From contig JABZMB010000003.1 of assembly GCA_015256455.1 (NCBI GenBank), positions 12,493 to 76,492 of the forward strand: a stretch of DNA of 64,000 nucleotides. Reading direction: 5' to 3'. Of the stretch, positions 30,638-38,772 are shown piece by piece (position 1 is the first letter of the stretch; each line of letters opens with the position of its first letter). A program made the position numbers and the translations under genes. A model generated the notes under the pieces. It did no database searches, was not told the origin of the DNA, and saw nothing but the letters and a program-made list of their open reading frames with translations. The stretch is from Solobacterium sp. Lineage in GTDB: Bacteria; Bacillota_I; Bacilli_A; Erysipelotrichales; Erysipelotrichaceae.

Positions 30638-31526
30638 TGTTTATTTCTTCCACCATTTCCTTTAATACGTCAGGTATTTTTGGGGAAAGTATTTCAAATC
30701 TGATTTTGCCTTCCAAACCCTGATGCTTGGCCAACAAGCGATACATCGTTAGCCTTCCTATATATTCTCGAATCTTCTGGGGTTGTTCCTTCACTTGTGA
30801 TACAAACGGAATTGCAATTTGGATTTCATCTCCATTCATGCGAATGCATTCTGTATTACTACTACGAATGAGCTCCCAACCAGATTCTTTCGCTTTCTGT
30901 TTTGCATACTTTTCAAGCGTGCGTTGTTGTCTTTCATTTCCACTATCTTGGCCAATCTCTTGAGAGATAACTGCTAGATAATGTTTTGTGGCATCTTCTT
31001 TAAAGATTTCTTCTGGAGTGATATTTGGATTTGCACTCCAAAGGTCAATGCCATGTTTTTGTGCTTGTTGTAAAATCTTGGCAGTTATCTTTGGACTATC
31101 TTTATCTAGATAACAATAACTTTCAAGATTGTTTTGTATAGAAATACCTACATCTTCTGGATAGACAGGTGATAAGAAGAACACAACGTTTGTTAGATAT
31201 AAGCAATTCATCTGTGGTGGTATATTTCCACGAGATGCTTTTTCTATCGCTGCGTAGAGTCCATCTTGTGTGTCATATCCAGTAGAATCACCATAACGAT
31301 TCCACATCTGCTTAAGTGAAAGATTTATTTCAGAATCATAATGTGCATAGCCAATCAATGCTTTCTTGCGTCCATGATTTGGTCTTGCAAAGAAGAATAG
31401 TAAATCTCCTTTGTGGAAATCTGTAAACTTCTTATTGGATAATCGCCAAAATAGTATCGATTGATTTCGACACAAGCGATGATATGCAAGCATATTTTCA
31501 TCTGTTACATATGCAATAGATCCCAT
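30630..31526 (-). CDS. Two-domain protein with PUA/EVE-like N-terminus, unrecognised
   Basis: A 298-residue protein. Residues 1-150 have the look of an EVE/ASCH/PUA-superfamily barrel: WRLSNKKFTDFHKGDLLFFF, then KKALIGYAHY. Such domains read modified bases in RNA or DNA. Residues 180-298 form a second domain (GNERQQRTLEKYAKQ, DEIQIAIPF) that may be nuclease-like, but I see no firm PD-(D/E)XK core. AAAGGAGG precedes the ATG. It overlaps mnmG, a tRNA modification gene, and follows fhs by 24 bp. Confidence 0.5.
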   Translation of the reverse strand: MGSIAYVTDENMLAYHRLCRNQSILFWRLSNKKFTDFHKGDLLFFFARPNHGRKKALIGYAHYDSEINLSLKQMWNRYGDSTGYDTQDGLYAAIEKASRGNIPPQMNCLYLTNVVFFLSPVYPEDVGISIQNNLESYCYLDKDSPKITAKILQQAQKHGIDLWSANPNITPEEIFKEDATKHYLAVISQEIGQDSGNERQQRTLEKYAKQKAKESGWELIRSSNTECIRMNGDEIQIAIPFVSQVKEQPQKIREYIGRLTMYRLLAKHQGLEGKIRFEILSPKIPDVLKEMVEEINNE

Positions 31527-31550
31527 TACGATTCCTCCTTTCTATCTTAA

Positions 31551-33218
31551 TTAGAATAAGCCGTAGGTTTCTCCATTTTCATCAATTCCCATATTCACTG
31601 CTGCTGGCACTTTTGGAAGTCCTGGCATTGTGAGTACATTGCCTGTATAAACAACCACAAAGCCTGCACCAGCAGATACTGAGATATCTGTAATATGTGT
31701 TACAAAGTTTTCTGGTCTTCCCTTAAGAGCAGGATCATCACTCAGTGATAATGGTGTCTTTGCCATGCATACTGGTAGTTTATCCCATCCATGTTTGATA
31801 AAGTCCTGAATCTTTGTATTTGTTAGTTCACTAAATTCTACATGTGGTGAACCATATACTATTTCACAAATCTTTGTGATTTTAGTTTCAATGGAATCAT
31901 TCACATCATAAATTGGTTGATACTTGCATGCATGATCTGTAATATCTACAACCTTATTTGCTAGATCTAACATACCATCGCCACCTTTTGCCCATCCATC
32001 TGCTTCCGCAACTGGATAGTTATTTTCATGACACCATGTAAGTAGCGCATCCACTTCTTCTTTACTATCTTTTGCAAACTTATTGATAGCAACGATAAAT
32101 GGGAGTTTAAAACTTTGAACTGTTTCAATATGTTTTTGTAAGTTCTTCGCACCTGCAAGCATCGCTTCAACATTTGGTTGATCAAGATTTTCTTGTTCAA
32201 CACCACCATGCATTTTTAGAGCACGAATGGTTGCGACCACCACAACTGCAGAAGGGTTCAATTCTGCTAAGCGGCACTTAATATCCAAGAATTTCTCAGC
32301 ACCTAGATCTGCGCCAAAGCCTGCTTCTGTCACAACATAATCTGCTAGTTTTAAAGCCATCTTCGTTGCGATAACTGAATTACATCCATGCGCAATATTT
32401 GCGAATGGTCCACCATGAATGAATGTTGGAGTATGTTCTAAAGTCTGTACTAAGTTAGGATTGATAGCTTCCTTCATAACGACAGTTGCAGCACCAGCAG
32501 CTTGAATATCATTTACAGTCACTGGTTGATCATCATATGTGTATGCAACAACCGCTCTACCAATTCTCTTTTCAAAATCCTGTAAGTCTTTTGAGAGACA
32601 CAATATAGCCATTACTTCAGAAGCTACTGTAATTACAAAGTGATCTTCTCTTTCAACACCATTTGATTTTTTCTTCTGCGCGATTGTAATATCGCGTAAT
32701 GTACGATCATTCATATCTAAGCAACGCTTCCAAGTTACTCTTGTTGGATCGATATTGAGTGGATTTCCTTGGAAGATTGAATTATCTAAAATCGCTGCGA
32801 TTAAGTTATTGGCTGTTGTGATTGCATGCATATCACCCGTGAAGTGTAGGTTGATAGATTCCATCGGAACTACCTGTGCATATCCTCCACCAGTTGCTCC
32901 ACCCTTTAAACCAAATACCGGTCCTAAAGATGGTTCGCGTAAACATGCCATAACATTTTTATTTATCTTTGCTAAACCATCTGCCAAACCGATGGTAGTA
33001 GTAGATTTTCCTTCACCTGCTTTTGTAGGGTTAATTGCAGTTACCAATACCAGTTTTCCATCTGGCTTGTCTGCTAGTGTTTCCATGAGTTTAATGTTTA
33101 CTTTGGCTTTTTCTTTGCCATAAAGTTCTAAGTACTCTTCTGGGATTCCTGCTTTCTGCGCAATTTTATCAATTGGCTCTAGGACAGCTGCTTGTGCAAT
33201 CTTTAAATCTGTGTTCAT
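31551..33218 (-). CDS. fhs: Formate-tetrahydrofolate ligase
   Basis: Makes 10-formyl-THF from formate, THF and ATP for purine and fMet synthesis. The P-loop TKAGEGKSTTT is near 66-76. 555 residues, typical. It follows recR by 15 bp in the dnaX-ybaB-recR-fhs block. Confidence 0.97.
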   Translation of the reverse strand: MNTDLKIAQAAVLEPIDKIAQKAGIPEEYLELYGKEKAKVNIKLMETLADKPDGKLVLVTAINPTKAGEGKSTTTIGLADGLAKINKNVMACLREPSLGPVFGLKGGATGGGYAQVVPMESINLHFTGDMHAITTANNLIAAILDNSIFQGNPLNIDPTRVTWKRCLDMNDRTLRDITIAQKKKSNGVEREDHFVITVASEVMAILCLSKDLQDFEKRIGRAVVAYTYDDQPVTVNDIQAAGAATVVMKEAINPNLVQTLEHTPTFIHGGPFANIAHGCNSVIATKMALKLADYVVTEAGFGADLGAEKFLDIKCRLAELNPSAVVVVATIRALKMHGGVEQENLDQPNVEAMLAGAKNLQKHIETVQSFKLPFIVAINKFAKDSKEEVDALLTWCHENNYPVAEADGWAKGGDGMLDLANKVVDITDHACKYQPIYDVNDSIETKITKICEIVYGSPHVEFSELTNTKIQDFIKHGWDKLPVCMAKTPLSLSDDPALKGRPENFVTHITDISVSAGAGFVVVYTGNVLTMPGLPKVPAAVNMGIDENGETYGLF

Positions 33219-33233
33219 AGAAACACCTCTTTT

Positions 33234-33830
33234 CTATTTCATCTTGCGACGATCTGCTAATGCGTGCGCTAGCGTCATTTCGTCTGCGTAATCTAGCATT
33301 CCACCTGATGGAAGACCATGTGCAATTCTAGTTACTAATACATTTGGATAACGAGATGTAATGAATTTATCTAAATACATTGCGGTTGTTTCACCATCAA
33401 TTGTAATGTTGGTGCCTAAAATCACTTCTTCTGCTTCAGGTAGTCTTATAAGTAGTGACTCAATATTTAAGTCATTTGGCATAATTCCTTTACTTGAGGA
33501 AATCAAACCATTTAATACGTGATATGAGCCACGATATTCTGCTGTTTTTTCCATTGCGATAACATCTTTAGGGGACTGTACTACGAAAATCTGTTTTTGA
33601 TTACGACTTTCATCACGACAGATTTCACATTCGTCTTTCTCAGAAAGATTTCCACATATCCTACAATGAGTTATCTTCTCATGAACATCATTTATTGCCT
33701 GCGCGAATTCTTTTGCCTCTTGAAGATTCATTTCCATAATAGAAAACGCATATCTTTCTGCAGTTTTTTCACCAACACCTGGCAAGAATTTTAAACGTTC
33801 AATCAATTGGGTTAAACTCTTTGGATACAT
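33234..33830 (-). CDS. recR: Recombination mediator protein RecR
   Basis: Acts with RecF/RecO to load RecA. N-terminal helix-hairpin-helix (LPGVGEKTAERYAF), a four-Cys zinc finger CRICGN...CEIC near 57-72 and a Toprim domain (VVQSPKDVIAMEKT). 198 residues. It starts 3 bp after ybaB. Confidence 0.97.
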   Translation of the reverse strand: MYPKSLTQLIERLKFLPGVGEKTAERYAFSIMEMNLQEAKEFAQAINDVHEKITHCRICGNLSEKDECEICRDESRNQKQIFVVQSPKDVIAMEKTAEYRGSYHVLNGLISSSKGIMPNDLNIESLLIRLPEAEEVILGTNITIDGETTAMYLDKFITSRYPNVLVTRIAHGLPSGGMLDYADEMTLAHALADRRKMK

Positions 33831-33833
33831 TCT

Positions 33834-34139
33834 TTACATCCCCGGAAGATTTAAGCCGCTTGTGGCAGAGCCAAGTTTGTTTTCTCTATCTTGGAATGCC
33901 TTTTCAACCGCTTCATTTACAGCGATTAAAATTAAGTCTTGTAACATTTCTTTGTTATCTACAGACATAAGATCATCTGCGATTTCTACAGATTGCACTT
34001 CATTTCTTCCATTGACAACAACCTTAACACCATTTCCTCCAGCTTTGCCTTCGTACTCTGTTGCGTTAAGTTCTTCTTCAATTCTGCCAAGGTTGTCTTG
34101 CATCTGGCGAGCTTGTTCCATTAATTTCTGAATATCCAT
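33834..34139 (-). CDS. ybaB: YbaB/EbfC nucleoid-associated protein
   Basis: A 101-residue DNA-binding dimer encoded between dnaX and recR as in most bacteria. Helical MDIQKLMEQARQMQ start and the GGNGVKVVVNGR core are typical. Confidence 0.95.
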   Translation of the reverse strand: MDIQKLMEQARQMQDNLGRIEEELNATEYEGKAGGNGVKVVVNGRNEVQSVEIADDLMSVDNKEMLQDLILIAVNEAVEKAFQDRENKLGSATSGLNLPGM

Positions 34140-34142
34140 TTT

Positions 34143-35861
34143 TTATTCCTCTATTTCTAAAATTTCTGGGTTAAACATTGCTTTTACTTTATCTTCTGTT
34201 GATACTTCTTGTGGTTTTTCAATTGTGTATCGAACAATTGATTTTGGCTGTGGTAGATTACCTGCTTTCTTTAGTTCGATAAAATTAAGTGTTGCATCTT
34301 TCATTGCTTCATTTGTCGCAATATACAACATCTTATCAATACCTAAAGTTTCTTTTACAAATTGATATAACTCTTGATTCATCTTTGGTTCATTCATTCG
34401 ATTTGCAAGCACTTTAGAATCAGTAGCTAGTACAACACAATCTAGTCCACTTGCAACAATTCTTGTCTCTTCAAGAAGTGCGGTATACTTCTTACTTTCC
34501 ATATCAAATAAGCTATGAATTTTGTTGAACTTCTCATCATCTTCGAATTTAATTGCCTTTTGGCATTGCACAAGAAGTGTTAATATTTCTTCTACCGATA
34601 ATTCATTAGAACTTATAGAAACCTTTGTCTTTACTGGCTCTACAGGCTTTTGTTCTTCCTTATTTTCCTTTGGCTGTTCTATAGGTTTCTCCTGTTCTTT
34701 TAGTTCTATTGTAGGAACAATATAACCAGTTTCTTTTGCTTGAACAGGTACTTCTACATGTTTTTCAACCGCTACCGTTTCTGTAGTAGGATGGATTGCT
34801 AGACCTAAACAAATTACTTCAAAACAACTTGCAGAAGATGTTGCAATTCTAAACTTATCTTTCGAATCAAACATCTTTTCAATTATATGCATGCATGTTT
34901 TTTGGTTTAATGTTTCTGATAAAGATTCTGCTTGCTCTTTTGTAATAAGTTTGAGCAAAGTATCTTTCTTTGTAGAATGGTAGATGACAACATCTTTTAG
35001 AATATCTATCATTCCATCTGTAAATTTTTGGAAGTCGATTCCTTGGTGTTCATACTTCTTAATTCTTGTTAGGATATCTTCTAAATTTCCTGCATGAATT
35101 GAATATATTAAGTTTATCTTCTCTTCAACAGATGCTAGTCCATAAATATGATCTACTTCCTCTGCTGTAATATGATCACTTGTATAGGATGCGCATTGAT
35201 CCATAATACTTAAGGCATCACGCATACCACCATCACATAACACCGCAATATTTTCAGCTGCTTCTTCATCTAAGTAGATATTTTCTTTCTTTGCGATATC
35301 TAATAGATGATTTTTAATTTGATCTTTACGTAATTTCGTAAAGTCAAAGCGTTGGCATCTTGAAATGATTGTTGGTAGTAGCTTTTGTGGATCTGTTGTA
35401 GCTAGTACAAAGATAACATTTTCTGGTGGTTCTTCTAATGTCTTTAGTAATGCGCTAGATGCAGCACTGGAAAGCTGATGTACCTCATCGACAATATACA
35501 CTTTATGATGACCTTGCATCGGTGCTAGCTTACTACGATCAATTAAATCACGGATATCTTCCACGTGAGTCTCATTCGCTGCGTTAATCTCAATAATATC
35601 TGGATGAGTTCCGTTATTTGCGGCTGTACAGTTATCACATTCTTCACATGGAGCCTTCTCTGGATGTTCACAGTTTACTGCTTTTGCCAGAAGTCTTGCC
35701 ATTGTTGTCTTTCCTGTTCCTCTTGGACCACAGAAAAGATATGCGTGTCCTACTTTATGTTCACGCACTGCATTCTTAATTGATTGAACTATATACTCTT
35801 GCCCTACTACTTCTTCGAAGTTTGCAGAACGATATTTTTGATATAACGCTTGCTTTGACAT
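34143..35861 (-). CDS. dnaX: DNA polymerase III subunit gamma/tau
   Basis: Clamp-loader ATPase. Walker A GPRGTGKTT at 45-53, a zinc module with four Cys (64-79), DEVHQLSSAA, and SRC motif at ISRCQRFDF. A Lys/Glu/Pro-rich linker near 385-415 precedes the tau C-terminal domain. 572 residues. No slippery frameshift site was evident. Confidence 0.97.
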   Translation of the reverse strand: MSKQALYQKYRSANFEEVVGQEYIVQSIKNAVREHKVGHAYLFCGPRGTGKTTMARLLAKAVNCEHPEKAPCEECDNCTAANNGTHPDIIEINAANETHVEDIRDLIDRSKLAPMQGHHKVYIVDEVHQLSSAASSALLKTLEEPPENVIFVLATTDPQKLLPTIISRCQRFDFTKLRKDQIKNHLLDIAKKENIYLDEEAAENIAVLCDGGMRDALSIMDQCASYTSDHITAEEVDHIYGLASVEEKINLIYSIHAGNLEDILTRIKKYEHQGIDFQKFTDGMIDILKDVVIYHSTKKDTLLKLITKEQAESLSETLNQKTCMHIIEKMFDSKDKFRIATSSASCFEVICLGLAIHPTTETVAVEKHVEVPVQAKETGYIVPTIELKEQEKPIEQPKENKEEQKPVEPVKTKVSISSNELSVEEILTLLVQCQKAIKFEDDEKFNKIHSLFDMESKKYTALLEETRIVASGLDCVVLATDSKVLANRMNEPKMNQELYQFVKETLGIDKMLYIATNEAMKDATLNFIELKKAGNLPQPKSIVRYTIEKPQEVSTEDKVKAMFNPEILEIEE

Positions 35862-35917
35862 TATTTTTCTCCCAGTATATTCATTATAACAAAATTCCTA
35901 CATTCACATGTAGGAAT

Positions 35918-36412
35918 TCACTGTATATTGGCTTTATTTTTCTGTTTTTTCTCTTTTGTGATTTCTCGTTTTTTGCGAAAGTAATTTGTTAGTATCTCAC
36001 TACACTCTTTTTGGAGAATATTCCCAACTATATTTGGGCAATGATTGAGTCTATTTATCTTCTTTAAATCAATTACTGTCTCTAAACATCCACCTTTTGG
36101 ATCTGTTGTTCCATAATATACGGTTCTTATACGAGAAAGGTTAATAATCCCTGTACACATCATACATGGTTCAAGTGTTACATATAAATCACAGTCATTC
36201 AGGCACCAGTTCCCCTTTACTTCTGCTGCCTTCTGGATAGTCATCATTTCAGCGTGTGCATATGCCTGGTTTAGTTGTTCTTTAAGATTATGTCCACGTG
36301 CAATAATTTCTCCATCACATACTATGATACATCCTACAGGCACTTCATCAATTTCTTCTGCTTTCCTAGCCTCTTCTAGAGCTAGTTCCATATATTCTTC
36401 GTGTGTATTCAT
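35918..36412 (-). CDS. tadA: tRNA-specific adenosine deaminase TadA
   Basis: Deaminates A34 to inosine in tRNA-Arg. Zinc site HAE (53-55) with PCMMC (82-86). The start at 36412 (MNTHEEYMELALEEA) aligns with known TadA proteins; the longer reading to 36445 would lie inside the SRP RNA. The ATG abuts the T-run behind the SRP RNA, and no Shine-Dalgarno is visible. 164 residues. Confidence 0.95.
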   Translation of the reverse strand: MNTHEEYMELALEEARKAEEIDEVPVGCIIVCDGEIIARGHNLKEQLNQAYAHAEMMTIQKAAEVKGNWCLNDCDLYVTLEPCMMCTGIINLSRIRTVYYGTTDPKGGCLETVIDLKKINRLNHCPNIVGNILQKECSEILTNYFRKKREITKEKKQKNKANIQ

Positions 36413-36421
36413 AAAATAAAA

Positions 36422-36499
<78 letters not shown>

Positions 36500-36546
36500 T
36501 GTATGATTATAGCAAATTTATCTTACTTGTCCAAGAGTGTATTTTA

Positions 36547-36576
36547 AAAGGATTGTTTCACGTGAAACAATCCTTT
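36547..36576. promoter_or_regulatory. parS site 1, a perfect 30-bp palindrome behind serS
   Basis: TGTTTCACGTGAAACA at 36554-36569 is a consensus parS (ParB-binding) site. The palindrome extends perfectly to 30 bp (36547-36576). It lies six bases beyond the serS stop codon. On the minus strand it is followed by TTTT, so the RNA hairpin may also end serS transcription. Confidence 0.9.
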
Positions 36577-36582
36577 GTAATT

Positions 36583-37884
36583 TTAGAAACTCTTCTTCTT
36601 TGTTGGAGGAACAATCTTATCCTGTCCACCCATATATGGTCTAAGTGGCTCTGGAATATTAAGTGAACCATCCTCATTTAAGTTGTTTTCAACAAATGCA
36701 ATTAACATACGTGGAGGAGCTACTACAGTGTTATTTAGTGTATGTGCAAAGTAGTTACCCTTTTCACCCTTGATACGGATTCCAAGTCTTCTAGCCTGTG
36801 CATCCCCTAGGTTAGAGCAACTTCCAACTTCGAAGTATTTCTTCTGACGTGGGGACCAAGCTTCAACGTCACAGCTCTTAACCTTAAGATCTGCTAAATC
36901 ACCAGAGCAGCATTCCAAAGTTCTTACAGGAATATCTAATGAGCGGAAGAAGTCTACGCTATTCTGCCATAGTTTATCATACCATTCCATAGAATCTTCT
37001 GGCTTACATACTACTACCATTTCTTGTTTTTCGAATTGGTGTACACGGTAAAGACCTCTTTCTTCAATTCCGTGTGCACCAACTTCCTTACGGAAACATG
37101 GGCTATAAGATGTTAAAGCATATGGTAAATCTTCTTCTTTTAAAATTTGTCCCATGAAGCGACCAATCATTGAGTGCTCGGAAGTACCGATGAGATATAA
37201 ATCTTCACCTTCAATCTTGTACATCATGTTCTGCATTTCTGCAAAACTCATAACACCTGTTACAACACTACTATGGATCATGAATGGAGGGATAAAGTAT
37301 GTAAATCCTCTATTAATCATGAAATCTCTAGCATATGCAAGAATCGAAGAATGTAATCTAGCTACATCTCCTTGTAAGTAGTAGAAGCCATTACCAGATG
37401 TTCTACCTGCACTATCAATATCAATACCTGCAAGTTTCTCTAAGATATCTGTATGATATGGAATTTCAAATGAAGGAATCACTGGTTCGCCATATTTTTG
37501 AATTTCTACATTTTCTGAATCATCTTTTCCAATTGGAACTGAAGAATCAATGATATTAGGAATAACCATCATTCTATTCTTAATTTCTTCAGCAAGCTTT
37601 TCTTCCTTTACTTCTAAACTTTCTAGTTCGGCATCCATATCCTTTACAGATTGCTTAGCTTGTTCTGCAGCTTCAATATTCTTATCTCTCATATAGAGAC
37701 CGATTTGCTTAGAAATCTTATTTCTTTCTCCACGTAAAGTATCTCCACGTGTTTTCGCTGCACGATATTCAGCATCCATACTCAATACTTCATCAACAAG
37801 TACTAACTTTTCATCTTGGAACTTCTTCTTGATATTTTCTTTAACAAGTTCTGGATTTTCTCGAATTAGATTAATATCTATCAT
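36583..37884 (-). CDS. serS: Seryl-tRNA synthetase
   Basis: Class II synthetase charging tRNA-Ser. N-terminal coiled-coil arm (residues 30-105), catalytic core with motif 2 (FRKEVGAHG) and motif 3 region (GDAQARRLGIR). 433 residues. GGAGAGG precedes the ATG. Controlled by the T-box upstream and bracketed by two parS sites. Confidence 0.97.
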   Translation of the reverse strand: MIDINLIRENPELVKENIKKKFQDEKLVLVDEVLSMDAEYRAAKTRGDTLRGERNKISKQIGLYMRDKNIEAAEQAKQSVKDMDAELESLEVKEEKLAEEIKNRMMVIPNIIDSSVPIGKDDSENVEIQKYGEPVIPSFEIPYHTDILEKLAGIDIDSAGRTSGNGFYYLQGDVARLHSSILAYARDFMINRGFTYFIPPFMIHSSVVTGVMSFAEMQNMMYKIEGEDLYLIGTSEHSMIGRFMGQILKEEDLPYALTSYSPCFRKEVGAHGIEERGLYRVHQFEKQEMVVVCKPEDSMEWYDKLWQNSVDFFRSLDIPVRTLECCSGDLADLKVKSCDVEAWSPRQKKYFEVGSCSNLGDAQARRLGIRIKGEKGNYFAHTLNNTVVAPPRMLIAFVENNLNEDGSLNIPEPLRPYMGGQDKIVPPTKKKSF

Positions 37885-37904
37885 AATTTACCTCTCCTCT
37901 AAAA

Positions 37905-38128
37905 ATAAAAAAGCATCATCCATCAAAGGGACGATGTCAACGCGGTGCCACCCTTTTTGTTAAATTGTTTCACGTGAAACAATTTAACCACTTCATTTGT
38001 GATAACGGGACAACCGGAAAGTATTAGTTTCACTCAAGAGCGGATTCATACATCACAATGGCAACTCACATCATCCGTTACCTTTCTGAAAATGCTTTTG
38101 TACTACTATTCTCTATCGACGTTTTTAT
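37905..38128 (-). ncRNA. T-box riboswitch leader of serS (Ser specifier) with parS as Stem III
   Basis: On the minus strand the T-box sequence AGGGTGGCACCGCG is followed by a terminator (CATCGTCC with GGATGATG, then TTTTTTATTTTT). The probable specifier is TCC (38044-38042) in GAATCCGC. CCCGTTA...GAAGTGG matches the Stem II region of the metG T-box in this window. The 28-bp parS palindrome stands exactly where metG has Stem III. Confidence 0.9.
37960..37987. promoter_or_regulatory. parS site 2, inside the serS T-box leader
   Basis: Consensus TGTTTCACGTGAAACA at 37966-37981, within a perfect 28-bp palindrome. It is about 1.4 kb from parS site 1 and about 11 kb from oriC. Confidence 0.92.
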
Positions 38129-38134
38129 AAAATT

Positions 38135-38163
38135 ATTTAATCATCTTGATAGAAATTTGTCAA
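38135..38163 (-). promoter_or_regulatory. Promoter of the serS T-box transcript
   Basis: On the minus strand a perfect TTGACA (38163-38158) and TTAAAT are 17 bp apart. Its -35 overlaps the -35 of the divergent H1-like gene. Confidence 0.6.
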
Positions 38164-38185
38164 TGTTACAAAACAGTGATATATT
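38157..38185 (+). promoter_or_regulatory. Promoter of the H1-like protein gene
   Basis: TTGTCA (38157-38162) and TATATT are separated by 17 bp. The -35 shares five bases with the serS -35 on the other strand. Confidence 0.7.
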
Positions 38186-38195
38186 TAAGGTGATT

Positions 38196-38212
38196 AAACA
38201 ACATAGTTGTTT
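38196..38212. repeat. 17-bp inverted repeat in the leader of the H1-like gene
   Basis: AAACAAC and GTTGTTT surround ATA, just downstream of the predicted transcription start and ahead of the AAGGAGAA ribosome site. It may be an operator or a leader hairpin. Confidence 0.5.
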
Positions 38213-38232
38213 TAATAATAAGGAGAATAGGT

Positions 38233-38682
38233 ATGGCAAAAAAGTCGCAGTACAAACAGAAGTTAGAGTATAACAACAACTACAACAGAAACAACTACCG
38301 CTCATTCTCAGTCCGCTTTAACAATAAAGTTGAGAAAACAGTTATCGCTTGGCTTGAAGCTAAAGAATCTGTAAAGGGTTACTTATGTGAACTAATTCTT
38401 GCAGATATGGAAAAGAATGGAAAGAAGACTGCCACAAAGAAAGTAACAAAGAAGGCGCCAGTAAAGGCTGAAAAGAAAATTGCCAAGAAAACTACTCCGG
38501 CTAAAAAAGTCGCAAAACCAGTAGCTAAGAAGGCTGTTGCTAAGCCAGTTGCTAAACCTGCTGCAAAGAAAGTTACTAAAAAGACAGTCGCAAAACCAGT
38601 AACTACAAAGAAAGCAACAAAAAAGGCTCCAGTAACAAAGAAAGCTGCTAAACCAGCAAAGAAGACTACTAAGAAAAAGTAG
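38233..38682 (+). CDS. Histone-H1-like basic protein with a short N-terminal domain
   Basis: 149 residues. The N-terminal 60 residues start with Asn/Tyr-rich low complexity, then a stretch (SVRFNNKVEKTVIAWLEA) resembling a ribbon-helix-helix or small helical domain. Residues 61-149 consist almost only of Lys, Ala, Pro, Thr and Val in KPVAKK/KKAT-type repeats, as in bacterial histone-H1-like tails. Nucleoid binding is inferred. AAGGAGAA precedes the ATG. It is monocistronic, opposite in direction to its neighbours. Confidence 0.8.
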   Translation: MAKKSQYKQKLEYNNNYNRNNYRSFSVRFNNKVEKTVIAWLEAKESVKGYLCELILADMEKNGKKTATKKVTKKAPVKAEKKIAKKTTPAKKVAKPVAKKAVAKPVAKPAAKKVTKKTVAKPVTTKKATKKAPVTKKAAKPAKKTTKKK

Positions 38683-38691
38683 TCTCTAAAT

Positions 38692-38721
38692 AAAACTTCT
38701 GCATTTCGCTACGGAAGTTTT
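38692..38721 (+). terminator. Terminator of the H1-like gene
   Basis: AAAACTTC pairs with GAAGTTTT, followed by TTATTTTT, ten bases after the stop codon. Confidence 0.7.
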
Positions 38722-38738
38722 TTATTTTTGTATAAGAA

Positions 38739-38767
38739 AAGACAGAGTGTTTTAGTTACTCTGTCTT
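38739..38767 (-). terminator. Terminator of gyrA
   Basis: AAGACAGAGT and ACTCTGTCTT form a perfect 10-bp stem with a 9-nt loop. On the minus strand it is followed by TTCTTATAC, five bases after the gyrA stop; it can act both ways. Confidence 0.78.
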
Positions 38768-38772
38768 GTTTT

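Noticed and set aside
32755..33123. 122-codon plus-strand frame
   Set aside because: Antisense shadow of fhs without start signals or recognisable protein.
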